A stretch of DNA of 64,000 nucleotides, taken from positions 27,504 through 91,503 of the forward strand of contig CAYPYG010000007.1 of NCBI GenBank assembly GCA_964415175.1. The letters are read 5' to 3'. The notes beneath the pieces were generated by a model. It was not told the DNA's origin. It did no database searches and saw nothing but the letters and a program-made list of their open reading frames with translations. A program made the translations under genes and the position numbers. This stretch comes from UBA2231 sp964415175 (GTDB lineage: Bacteria; Elusimicrobiota; Elusimicrobia; Elusimicrobiales; UBA9959). Of the stretch, positions 32,728-42,410 are shown piece by piece. How positions within the stretch are numbered: position 1 is the stretch's first letter; each line of letters begins with the position of its first letter.

Positions 32728-33937
32728 TGAAATCCCCCGATATTATTCTTTTGAGCCTGGCCTGCGCCGGCGTGTCCGGCTTCATGACGCCCCAGGCCAG
32801 TATCAGGGCGGTAGCGAGTATGAGCAGCACGAGCGCCGCCGCGGGGATCCCCGGCATGTGCAGGGCGGGCGGAATGCTGAGATAGAGCAGGACGGTTATC
32901 AGGCCGCGCGGGGCGATATAGGCCAGCGAATGCGCCGCCCCGCCCGCGGCGCGGCGGAGGGGCAGCCAGCGCCCCAGGTAGATGAACCCCAGCACCGGCA
33001 GGGCGACGCGGAAAGCGTCCGGGGCGAAGAGCTCGCGGAGGTCCGTGGAGTAGCCGAGCAGCAGGAAGAAGAAGGTCTTTATTACGAAAGTGGTCTCGCG
33101 CACTATCCCGCCGAACTGGTCCATCTCCTCGCGCAGCCGGTCCACGTCGAAGTAGAAGCGCAGGTTGCCGCGGACGAACTTGCCTATATTATTGGCGAAA
33201 AGCCCGAAGACCAGGACCAGCACGAGCGGGGAGAAGTGCATCATCTTGGCCAGCGCGTAGACCAGCAGCAGCACGGAAAAGACCGGCAGGTACTTTATCT
33301 TGTGGTCTATCCGCTCTATGAGGGCCGCCAGCGCCAGCGAAAAGACCAGCGACAGCAGGATGGTCGTGATTATCTCGAAACCGAAGGAGAAATACGCCCC
33401 GAAGCCGAAGGTCTCGTTGAGCACCAGGAAGTTGAAGACGAGTATGCCCAGGATGTCCGAGAAGGAGCTTTCGTAGACGATGAACTCCTTCCTGTCCGCC
33501 GGGAGATGGCTCACTCCCGGTATGGCTATGGCGCTGCTCATGACGGCCAGGGGCAGGGCGTTGACCAGGCAGAGGCGCAGCCCGGCGGAAGGGAACAGCA
33601 GTTTATAGAAGGCCGCGATGAGCCCCAGCGTGGCCAGGAGGGAGAAAAAAGCGCTGAAGAGGCTGTTGCGTATCACCTCCACCTTGTCCCGCCCGAGCTC
33701 CAGGTCCAGCCCGGCCTCCAGGACTATGAGTATCAGGCCGAGCGTGCCCAGCGGGGGGAGTATGACGCCGAGATAAGGGATATGCCAGCCGGCGCGGTCC
33801 ATCAGGACCCGCACGACTATACCGGAGAGTATCAGGAAGACCAGCTGCGGCACGCGGGTCCTGGACGAGAAAAAATCGAAAAGGTAGGAGACCAGGATCA
33901 CGGAACTTATGGTTATCAGTATTATATCCGCCGACAT
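32714..33937 (-). CDS. Na+/H+ antiporter (CPA superfamily)
   Basis: A 407-residue membrane protein with about 12 hydrophobic segments. The family features are a VLEAGLDLEL segment in the fourth to fifth helix and a later YESSFSDILGIL helix carrying acidic residues of the ion path; the C-terminal SLAYIAPRGLITVLL is also typical. It belongs to the monovalent cation:proton antiporters but subgroup is uncertain. The start at 33937 was preferred over ATG 33964 because the latter lies within the -10 box and only the former has GGAG upstream. Confidence 0.85.
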   Translation of the reverse strand: MSADIILITISSVILVSYLFDFFSSRTRVPQLVFLILSGIVVRVLMDRAGWHIPYLGVILPPLGTLGLILIVLEAGLDLELGRDKVEVIRNSLFSAFFSLLATLGLIAAFYKLLFPSAGLRLCLVNALPLAVMSSAIAIPGVSHLPADRKEFIVYESSFSDILGILVFNFLVLNETFGFGAYFSFGFEIITTILLSLVFSLALAALIERIDHKIKYLPVFSVLLLVYALAKMMHFSPLVLVLVFGLFANNIGKFVRGNLRFYFDVDRLREEMDQFGGIVRETTFVIKTFFFLLLGYSTDLRELFAPDAFRVALPVLGFIYLGRWLPLRRAAGGAAHSLAYIAPRGLITVLLYLSIPPALHMPGIPAAALVLLILATALILAWGVMKPDTPAQARLKRIISGDFNEQP

Positions 33938-33962
33938 CGGGGGCTCCTCGCGCGTCCGTATC

Positions 33963-33968
33963 ATTATA
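33963..33968 (-). promoter_or_regulatory. -10 box of the antiporter-peptidase operon
   Basis: TATAAT on the minus strand, about 25 nt before the antiporter start, with GAGGAG in between. Divergent from the otsA promoter. Confidence 0.55.
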
Positions 33969-33986
33969 CAAGTATTGTGGTTTTCC

Positions 33987-34015
33987 TTGCGCCGGCCCGG
34001 CTAAGTATTTATAAT
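33987..34015 (+). promoter_or_regulatory. otsA operon promoter
   Basis: TTGCGC (33987-33992) and TATAAT (34010-34015) with a 17-nt spacer, 43 nt before the otsA ATG. Confidence 0.65.
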
Positions 34016-34058
34016 CTACCCGCGGGAGATCTATCCGCTGGAACGCCTGGAGGACGAT

Positions 34059-35537
<1,479 letters not shown>

Positions 35538-35539
35538 GG

Positions 35540-35575
35540 ATGCACCTCGGAATGGCGGCCGGGAGGCCCCGATGA
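35540..35575 (+). CDS. possible 11-codon leader ORF of otsB
   Basis: AGGGAG-spaced ATG at 35540 opens an 11-codon frame (MHLGMAAGRPR) whose TGA overlaps the otsB ATG as ATGA. It could couple otsB translation to otsA or just be chance in a 34-nt gap. Confidence 0.25.
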   Translation: MHLGMAAGRPR

Positions 35576-36363
35576 AGCGCATAGTGCGCGAACTTTTCTC
35601 CCGCGCGGGCGCGGCCCGCGGCCCGGGGCGTCTCTGTCTGATGCTGGATTTCGACGGCACCCTCTCGGAGATGGCGCCGACGCCGGAGGCGGCGCGCTTC
35701 TACCCTCCCGCCAGGCGCGCCCTGCTGCGCCTCTCCCGCCTGCCCGGGGTCACCGTGGCCCTGGTCAGCGGCAGGGACGTCTCCGACCTGCGCCGCAAGG
35801 CCGGCCTGACCCGGGCGGTCTACTGCGGCAATCACGGCCTCGAACTGCCCGGCTTCCGCCTGCCGGCGCCGGTGGAGGCGTCCAAGCGCGCTTTCCGCCG
35901 CTCCTGCCGGCCGGCGCTGCGGCTGCTCCGCGGGATAAAGGACCGGTACCCCGGCGCCTGGATACAGGCGAAGCGCTTCTCCGTGACCCTGCATTACAGG
36001 GCGCTCCCGGACCGGGCGGCGGCCGCCATGGCCGCGGAACTGCGGAAAGCGGCCCGCGCGTTCTCCCGCATGCCCGGCCTGCGCGCGGTGGAAGGGAAAA
36101 AGGTCCTGGAGCTCCGGCCGCGGGCCGCTTTCCACAAGGGAGCCGCCTGCCTGCTCCTGCTCGCCCGCAGAGGGGGCGCGGGATTCTACATGGGCGACGA
36201 TGTCACGGACGAGGACGCTTTCAGGGCGCTGCGCGGCAGGGCCGTGACCGTTTTCGTCGGGCCGCGCGGCAGGCCTACCGCGGCGGCGGCGAGGGTCCCG
36301 GACCACCGCGCCGCCGCGGCGCTGCTGGAACGGATACTCGAGGCCGCAGGGGAGGAGGAATGA
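35572..36363 (+). CDS. otsB: trehalose-phosphatase
   Basis: A 263-residue HAD-superfamily phosphatase that removes phosphate from trehalose-6-phosphate. HAD motif 1 is LDFDGTLSEM (near residue 25), motif 2 VSGRD, the cap has GNHGLEL, and motif 4 is GDDVTDEDAF. Length and order are normal. GGGAGG precedes the ATG; its TGA overlaps the start of the DUF5752 gene. Confidence 0.95.
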   Translation: MKRIVRELFSRAGAARGPGRLCLMLDFDGTLSEMAPTPEAARFYPPARRALLRLSRLPGVTVALVSGRDVSDLRRKAGLTRAVYCGNHGLELPGFRLPAPVEASKRAFRRSCRPALRLLRGIKDRYPGAWIQAKRFSVTLHYRALPDRAAAAMAAELRKAARAFSRMPGLRAVEGKKVLELRPRAAFHKGAACLLLLARRGGAGFYMGDDVTDEDAFRALRGRAVTVFVGPRGRPTAAAARVPDHRAAAALLERILEAAGEEE

Positions 36364-37025
36364 AGGAAGCGCGCGGGGCGACGGCGCCTTTCAGGTTCTA
36401 TACCCGCCTGCAGATGACCGAACTGACGGGCCGCAGGGCCTCCAACCTGCAGGAGCTGACCGACACGATCCGCGGCGTCAGCGGTTCGTCCATATACCAC
36501 CACACGCACCGGTTCCTGCAGCAGCACCAGTCCCTTTCGCCCGAACCGCCCAACGACTTCGCGTACTGGATAGCGGGAGAACTGGGCGAGGAGACGCTGG
36601 CCGAACGGCTCTACAGCCTCGACATCATGCGTTTCGACTCGATACGGGCCCTGCGCGAGGCGATCGTGGCCACCATCGAGGGCTACGTGAGGACCAATCC
36701 GCTGGCCTCGCTGAAATTCGCCGCGGAAGGGGGGGAGTTCCATTTCCTCAAATCCGTAAGCTTCATCATGCCGACCAGGTACGAGGCCAGCGACCTGCGG
36801 GAGTTCGCGGACATCCTCTCCAGGATCACGGTCGACTCGATCTATTACCACGTCTTCGAATCCCGCCTGCGCCTGGAGAAAGGCAAGAACGATTTCTCTA
36901 AATGGTTCGAAGATTGCCTCGGCGACCGCGAACTGGCCGCGCTGGTGGAAAGGCTGGACCCCTACACCCAGACCCTCGAGGACCTGCGCCGCAACCTGCT
37001 GCGCGGCATAGAAAGGAGCCTCTGA
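36360..37025 (+). CDS. DUF5752 family protein
   Basis: A 221-residue cytoplasmic, mostly helical protein. Two similar halves are apparent: each has a YHHTHRF / YYHVFESRL-type segment and an FAYWI / FSKWF-type segment, suggesting a duplicated unit. The family (DUF5752) is found next to trehalose synthases of the TreT type, as here. The role is unknown; a regulatory or scaffolding part of trehalose synthesis is possible. ATGA overlap with otsB, and its stop overlaps the treT ATG (TGATG). Confidence 0.85.
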   Translation: MKEARGATAPFRFYTRLQMTELTGRRASNLQELTDTIRGVSGSSIYHHTHRFLQQHQSLSPEPPNDFAYWIAGELGEETLAERLYSLDIMRFDSIRALREAIVATIEGYVRTNPLASLKFAAEGGEFHFLKSVSFIMPTRYEASDLREFADILSRITVDSIYYHVFESRLRLEKGKNDFSKWFEDCLGDRELAALVERLDPYTQTLEDLRRNLLRGIERSL

Positions 37026-38236
37026 TGCCCCTCATCGAAGACTACGCGCCGATCGTCGGGCAGAACGTCATAGACGACATCAGGCTGCTCTCGGAACGCC
37101 TCAGAGGCAGGACCGTGAAGAACGTCAATTCCACCGCCGTAGGGGGCGGGGTGGCCGAGATCCTCAACCGGATGGTGCCGCTGCTCAGGCAGATGGGGAT
37201 AGAGGCCTCCTGGGACGTCATCAAGGGAGGCGACGCCTTCTTCGCCGTGACCAAGAAGATACACAACGCCCTGCACGGCGGCGCGGAAACGCTGACCGCG
37301 CAGGACAAGGAGATCTTCATGGAGACCAGCCGCGCCAACATCGAGGCCGTGGACACCGGCGCGGAGATAATGTTCATACACGACCCCCAGCCGATGGGGC
37401 TGGTCGCGAAGAAGCGGGACAACAAATGGATCTGGCGCTGCCATGTCGACGTTTCCAGGCCCGAGCCCGGCACCTGGGACTTCCTGATGGGCTTCATCGG
37501 CGGCTACGACGCCTCGGTATTCTCGGCCCCGCAGTTCTCGCGCGAGCTGCCGCTGCGCCAGTTCCAGATAACGCCCTCCATAGACCCTCTCAGCGACAAG
37601 AACCGCGACCTGGAGCCGGAGCGCATAGCCTCCGTCATGGAGAAATACTCCATACCCCGCGATAAGCCGATAGTGACGCAGATCTCCCGTTTCGACCGTC
37701 TGAAGGACCCGCTCGGCGTGATAGAGGCCTGGCGCCTGGTGAAGAAGTACGTCGACTGCCGCCTGGTCCTGGCCGGCGGCGGGGCCGCCGACGACCCGGA
37801 GGGCATGCAGGTCTACGCCGAGGTCATGGAAAGGGCCAAAGGGGACCCCGATCTCCACGTGCTGCTGATGAAGCAGGACGATCTGGAGGTCAACGCGCTG
37901 CAGCGGGGCTCCGACATAATTATCCAGAAATCCCTGAAGGAAGGTTTCGGACTCACGGTCTCGGAGGCCCTCTGGAAAGGCAAGCCGGTGGTGGCTTCCG
38001 CCGTAGGGGGGATACCGCTCCAGGTCACCCACAAGCACTCCGGGCTCCTGTGCCGGTCGGTGGAAGGGGCGGCTTTCGCGCTGAAGCAGTTGCTCAACAG
38101 CCCCGACTACGCGCGGACGCTGGGCGCCAACGGCAGGGAACATGTCCGCCGCAATTTCCTGCTCACCCGCCATCTGAAGGACTACATGCTGCTCTTCCTC
38201 GCCCTCTACCACGGCGAGGACCTGGTGAACATATGA
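37025..38236 (+). CDS. treT: trehalose synthase-type GT4 glycosyltransferase (TreT)
   Basis: A 403-residue GT4 glycosyltransferase. The N-terminal half holds VNSTAVGGGVAEIL (the acceptor-side loop) and HDPQPMGLV, and the C-terminal half the nucleotide-sugar site SLKEGFGLTVSEALW (E-x7-E). These match trehalose synthases that use NDP-glucose and free glucose. The gene lies with otsA/otsB, so two trehalose routes share one operon. Its start is TGATG-coupled to the DUF5752 gene. Confidence 0.9.
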   Translation: MPLIEDYAPIVGQNVIDDIRLLSERLRGRTVKNVNSTAVGGGVAEILNRMVPLLRQMGIEASWDVIKGGDAFFAVTKKIHNALHGGAETLTAQDKEIFMETSRANIEAVDTGAEIMFIHDPQPMGLVAKKRDNKWIWRCHVDVSRPEPGTWDFLMGFIGGYDASVFSAPQFSRELPLRQFQITPSIDPLSDKNRDLEPERIASVMEKYSIPRDKPIVTQISRFDRLKDPLGVIEAWRLVKKYVDCRLVLAGGGAADDPEGMQVYAEVMERAKGDPDLHVLLMKQDDLEVNALQRGSDIIIQKSLKEGFGLTVSEALWKGKPVVASAVGGIPLQVTHKHSGLLCRSVEGAAFALKQLLNSPDYARTLGANGREHVRRNFLLTRHLKDYMLLFLALYHGEDLVNI

Positions 38237-39468
38237 GGGCGGAAGCGGAACTCCTCTGCACCGGGTCCGAACTCGTCTCGTCCAGGGTCAGCCTGTACTC
38301 CCCGCTGTTCGCGGCCAGGCTGCGCGGACTGGGCGTAAAACTGCGGGCCGAACGCTCCCTGCGCGACGACAGGGGCCTCATCGCCCGTTCCATCCGCGAG
38401 GCGATGGCCTCCTGCCCGCTGGTGATAACCTGCGGAGGGCTGGGCCCCACTTTCGACGACCTTACCAGGCAGGCCGCGGCCGCCGCGCTGGGACTGCGCC
38501 TGCGCGTTTCCGCCGATTGCGAGGCCGAACTGCGCCGCCGGTACTCGCTGGAGAAGCTGCCGCCCAACATGGCGGACCAGGCGCTCATACTGGAAGGGGC
38601 CCGCGTCCTGCCGAACCGCAACGGCACGGCCTTCGGACAGGTGATAAAGCGGGGAGGCCGCATGCTGGTACTGCTGCCGGGGCCGCTGCGGGAATGGGAG
38701 CCGATGTTCGGCGACGGCCTGGCGGAGGAGATCTCGTCCTTTTTCGGCGTAAAGCCCGGCACCGTGCTCTCCGCCCGCCTTAAAGCCGCGGGGCTGCGCG
38801 AGGTGCAGGCCGAAAAGCTGCTGAAGCCCGTGCTGCGGCGCTTCCGCGGCGCCGACTTCACGATACTCGCCGGCGCCGACGAGATCGAGTTCGCGTTCAC
38901 GGTGTCGGGCCGCACCCCGGCGCTGGCGGCCCGCAGGCTCGCCGCCGTGAAAAAAGCCGCGCGGCGGGCGCTGGGCGGCGCCGTCTACTCGGAGACCGGC
39001 GAGAGCAGGCAGCAGGCGCTGGGCCGTCTCCTGCGCGCCAGGGGAGCGACGCTCGCCCTCGCGGAGTCGTGCACGGGGGGACTGGCCTCCAAGCTGATGA
39101 CCGACGAGGCGGGGAGTTCCGATATCTTCCTCGGCGGCGTGACCGCCTATTCGAACGCCTCCAAGACGAGGCTGCTCGGGGTCGGCCCCGCGCTGCTCGG
39201 GCGCAGCGGGGCCGTTTCCGCGGAATGCGCGGCCGCGATGGCCAGGGGCGCGCGGCGGGTCTTCGGCTCCGATTACGCGGGGGCCGTTACGGGCATAGCG
39301 GGCCCCGCGGGGGGAACGCCGGAGAAGCCCGCCGGGACGGTCTTCTTCGGAATAGCCGGTCCGCGCGGGACCTCGTCCCACGGGGCGCTTTTCAGGGGGA
39401 CCCGCGAACATATAAGGCTCTGTTCGGCCAACCGGCTTTTAGACCTGCTCTCAAAAATAATAGAATAG
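38233..39468 (+). CDS. cinA: CinA-like protein with nicotinamide-nucleotide amidase domain
   Basis: A 411-residue two-domain protein. The N-terminal MoCF-like domain (residues 1-170) includes TCGGLGPTFDDLTR; the C-terminal domain has LAESCTGGLASKLMTDEAG and GAVTGIAGPAGGTPEKPAGT, the deamidase signature that converts NMN to nicotinate mononucleotide. Length is normal. ATGA overlap with treT places it in the same operon, although no functional link is evident. Confidence 0.93.
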   Translation: MRAEAELLCTGSELVSSRVSLYSPLFAARLRGLGVKLRAERSLRDDRGLIARSIREAMASCPLVITCGGLGPTFDDLTRQAAAAALGLRLRVSADCEAELRRRYSLEKLPPNMADQALILEGARVLPNRNGTAFGQVIKRGGRMLVLLPGPLREWEPMFGDGLAEEISSFFGVKPGTVLSARLKAAGLREVQAEKLLKPVLRRFRGADFTILAGADEIEFAFTVSGRTPALAARRLAAVKKAARRALGGAVYSETGESRQQALGRLLRARGATLALAESCTGGLASKLMTDEAGSSDIFLGGVTAYSNASKTRLLGVGPALLGRSGAVSAECAAAMARGARRVFGSDYAGAVTGIAGPAGGTPEKPAGTVFFGIAGPRGTSSHGALFRGTREHIRLCSANRLLDLLSKIIE

Positions 39469-39505
39469 GGCGCTTCCCGAAAAGACTTCGCCCAAGGAGA
39501 CCCAG

Positions 39506-40063
39506 ATGAAATTCAGCCCCAGCGCCATCCTGCTTCCCGCCGCCTTCCTGGCGGCCGCCTGCGGCAACGCGCCGGAACCGGCGCAACCCCTTGAAAAAGT
39601 CGCCGAGACGAGCGTGGAAGCCTCCCCTGTTCCCGCCGGCTACGCCAAGGGCCCCACCTATTTCAACCTCCCCGACCATAAGGGAGGGCGGCTCGACCTT
39701 GCGGCCTACGCCGGCAAGCCCGTAATGCTCATGTTCTTCACCGAAACCTGCCCCTACTGCCGCAAGGCCGCGCCCTTCGTCCAGAAGCTTCACCAGGAAT
39801 ACGCCGGGAAGGGACTCGCCGTAATGGCAGCGGCCCAGGAGCGCGAGGCCGCCCCGGCCGGGAGGTTCGTAAAGGATTTCGGCATCACCTTCCCGATAGC
39901 GTACGACGCGGCCCCCGTGGCGCGAGCTTATCAGACCCGCGGCGTCCCGTACCTCTTCCTGCTCGACAGGGAACACAAGGTCCACAACCTCTGGGCGGGC
40001 TACGACCCGTCTTTCGACGCCGAGATACGCAAGTCGGTGGACGAAGTGCTGAACGCGAAGTAG
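39506..40063 (+). CDS. TlpA/ResA-like thioredoxin-fold lipoprotein
   Basis: A 185-residue protein with a lipobox (AAAC, Cys19) and a thioredoxin domain from about residue 48. The active site TCPYC has Cys82 and Cys85, and the cis-Pro loop appears as GVPYLF. This is the AhpC/TSA-like arrangement of TlpA/ResA reductases that reduce disulfides in the periplasm. GGAG precedes the ATG. It sits 37 nt downstream of cinA and is followed by an RMD1 gene. Confidence 0.88.
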   Translation: MKFSPSAILLPAAFLAAACGNAPEPAQPLEKVAETSVEASPVPAGYAKGPTYFNLPDHKGGRLDLAAYAGKPVMLMFFTETCPYCRKAAPFVQKLHQEYAGKGLAVMAAAQEREAAPAGRFVKDFGITFPIAYDAAPVARAYQTRGVPYLFLLDREHKVHNLWAGYDPSFDAEIRKSVDEVLNAK

Positions 40064-40088
40064 CGCGGGACCCGGGAGCGACCCCCTG

Positions 40089-41195
40089 ATGTCAGTTACG
40101 ATAAAAAAGGGCAGCATACTGGTCCACCGCGTCTACGACGTGGCCGGCGAGATAGACCTCGCGGCGGCCGAAAAGCTCCTCTCGGCCGGAACGACCAGCT
40201 CGAGATTCAGCCTGCGTACGGACACCAGGCGCGCCATCATAATCAAGGAGGCGCCTCTGCAGGTGCCGCTGGGCCGCGAGACCCTGCGCGTCAACGGAGG
40301 CCTGGAAGCCGAGATCAACGCCAAGCTCTGGAATTACGGCGTCATCTCCGTCACCCTCGAACTGCCCATGCCGGCCGGGATCCGCTGGGAGGAACTGGTC
40401 GCGCTGGCGGACGCGCTCGAGGAATCCGACGAACCGGACGCGCTGGCCCTGAAGCACAGGGACGCGCTCAAGTCCCGCGTAGGGACGGCCCTGAAACAGG
40501 CCTCGGACTGGGGGACCGCCGAGGATTACATCACCTACATAATAAACGAGGCCGACGGCGTCTCGGGCCCGCTGGACCTGCTGGAGAAAGCCGACGTCCC
40601 TTCGCTGCTGCTGGCCGAGAACAGGGAGCGGCTCTCGCGCAATTCCGAGAACTTCATAATGGAGAACGTCCTGCAGTACGGGGAAGGGGACCTGGCGGTC
40701 ATAGACTGGAACTCGGCCCTGCTCGTGGAACCCGGGGACCAGCGCGACGTGGCCGACGTCATCGAGTTCTCGCTCAGCCACCTGCTGGAGTTCCGCTACT
40801 ACGACGACAAGCTCAGCGCCAAACTGGACCTGCTCTACGACGCCATAGAGGGCAAGCGGGAGAACACCTGGAACTTCTTCCGCAACTTCTACGCCGACAT
40901 CGCCGAGGAGGCCAGCCGGCAGTACATGGAGTTCTCGGAGTTCCTCGAACGCATAGAGAACTCGCTCAAGACCGTCGGCGACCCCTACCTCGCGACGGTG
41001 TTCAGGGCTTCCGCCCACCAGTTCCGCTTCGACGACTGGCGCAAGAACATCTCCCGCAAGATGGACAACCTGGCGCAGATAACCCAGATGCTGCAGATAG
41101 AAGTGAACTCCAGGCGGGGGCACCTGCTGGAGACCATCATAATCCTGCTGATAGCGCTGGAGATAATCCCCGTCTTCTACGACGCCTTCAGGTAA
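40089..41195 (+). CDS. RMD1/YagE (DUF155) family membrane-anchored protein
   Basis: A 368-residue protein with a long N-terminal alpha/beta region and a C-terminal TM segment (about residues 345-365, IIILLIALEIIPVF). The stretch LLEFRYYDDKLSAKLDLLYD and the later SRRGHLLETIIILLIALE are the family hallmarks of the RMD1/YagE/DUF155 group, whose eukaryotic members lie in mitochondria. Function in bacteria is unknown. ATG chosen by length; it converges on the M23 gene. Confidence 0.87.
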   Translation: MSVTIKKGSILVHRVYDVAGEIDLAAAEKLLSAGTTSSRFSLRTDTRRAIIIKEAPLQVPLGRETLRVNGGLEAEINAKLWNYGVISVTLELPMPAGIRWEELVALADALEESDEPDALALKHRDALKSRVGTALKQASDWGTAEDYITYIINEADGVSGPLDLLEKADVPSLLLAENRERLSRNSENFIMENVLQYGEGDLAVIDWNSALLVEPGDQRDVADVIEFSLSHLLEFRYYDDKLSAKLDLLYDAIEGKRENTWNFFRNFYADIAEEASRQYMEFSEFLERIENSLKTVGDPYLATVFRASAHQFRFDDWRKNISRKMDNLAQITQMLQIEVNSRRGHLLETIIILLIALEIIPVFYDAFR

Positions 41196-41201
41196 AGCGC
41201 G

Positions 41202-42410
41202 TCAGTTCCCGAAAGCTTCCGGAAGCAGGCTCCTGGCCGCGGCCAGGAAGGCGCTCTTGTCGCGCACCGGGGGACCGCCGCCGGAACGGTGCTTTATCGC
41301 CAGGAAATTGACGTACCGGCCGTTGGCGCGGACACGAAAATCCAGGTGGGGGCCGCTCGAAAGGCCGGAGGAACCGACGTAGGCTATGACATCGCCCTGC
41401 TTCACCCGTTTGCCGCGCTTCAGGCCCCGGGCGTAGCGGCTCAGGTGTCCGTAGGTCGTCACGTAGCCCAGAGCGTGGCGAACCTCGACGTAGCGCCCGT
41501 AGCCGCCCTTCCAGCCGACGAAGGCCACGACCCCGTCGGCCACCGAAGAGACCGGCGTACCCGCCGGGGCCGCGTAGTCGATACCGAGGTGCGGCCTGAC
41601 TATCTTAAGTATCGGATGGCGGCGGGCCTTGCTGAAATACGAAGAGATCCGGCGGTATTGCAGCGGAGCGCGCAGGAAAAGGCTGCGCAGCGACTCTCCC
41701 TTCTCATCGTAGTAGCCGTCCCCGTGCCGGAAAGCGAACTTGCGCCCGGTCTCCTTCCCGTCGTAGACCCCCGCCAGGATCTTCCTGCCGGCGCTGCGCC
41801 CGTTCTCGGCCGTGCGCTGTTCGTAGACGAGCTCGTAGGAGTCTCCCTCCCGGACTTCGGTCAGGAAGTCCACGGACCAGGAGAAGATGTCGGCGAAATC
41901 CAGTATGGTCCCGTCCGGCACGCCCGAGGTGCTCATCGACTCCCAGAGCGAGGAGGAGATCGAGCCCTTCACGCGCAGCGTCTCCTCCGTTACGGAAAGG
42001 GACGAGACGGAAAGCTCGTACCCCTTTTCCGAGGGCCTGACCACGTAGCGGGAAAGCCCTTTCAGGACATAGGCGTTGACCAGGGCGCCGGAAGTGGAGA
42101 GGACCACCCCGTACTCGTCGGAGGGGGAAAGCCTGCGCAGGTTCAGCTTTTTCCGCAGGGCGGCCGAGATCCCGGCGGTCTCCGCCGGCGGCAGGCCGGC
42201 CGCCGACATGTGGGATGAAAGCATCCCGGTGACGGGGCCGCTGGAGATGACGAAGAGCGGAGGCGAAGGGCGGAAGATGGCCCCTCTCCCGGCGATGAAG
42301 AGCCCCGCCAGGACGACGGCGGCCGCGGCGATGGCGAAGACCGCCGCGGTCCTCTCCCCGCGCGCCGCCCGCGCGGCGGTCCGGCGCATGCGTTTCCAGA
42401 TCCCTCTCAT
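41202..42410 (-). CDS. membrane-anchored M23/LytM peptidase-like protein
   Basis: A 402-residue protein: Arg-rich N-terminus, one TM (residues about 22-42), a region of about 200 residues of unknown fold, then a LytM/M23 domain (265-370). H274 and D278 (HLGID) and H322 are conserved, but the last motif is HLD (355-357) where typical enzymes have HxH, so one Zn ligand is Asp rather than His. That may mean altered or lost peptidase activity, as in activator-type LytM proteins, though it could also be a tolerated variant. Start at 42410 overlaps the glnA stop (TGATG). Confidence 0.87.
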   Translation of the reverse strand: MRGIWKRMRRTAARAARGERTAAVFAIAAAAVVLAGLFIAGRGAIFRPSPPLFVISSGPVTGMLSSHMSAAGLPPAETAGISAALRKKLNLRRLSPSDEYGVVLSTSGALVNAYVLKGLSRYVVRPSEKGYELSVSSLSVTEETLRVKGSISSSLWESMSTSGVPDGTILDFADIFSWSVDFLTEVREGDSYELVYEQRTAENGRSAGRKILAGVYDGKETGRKFAFRHGDGYYDEKGESLRSLFLRAPLQYRRISSYFSKARRHPILKIVRPHLGIDYAAPAGTPVSSVADGVVAFVGWKGGYGRYVEVRHALGYVTTYGHLSRYARGLKRGKRVKQGDVIAYVGSSGLSSGPHLDFRVRANGRYVNFLAIKHRSGGGPPVRDKSAFLAAARSLLPEAFGN

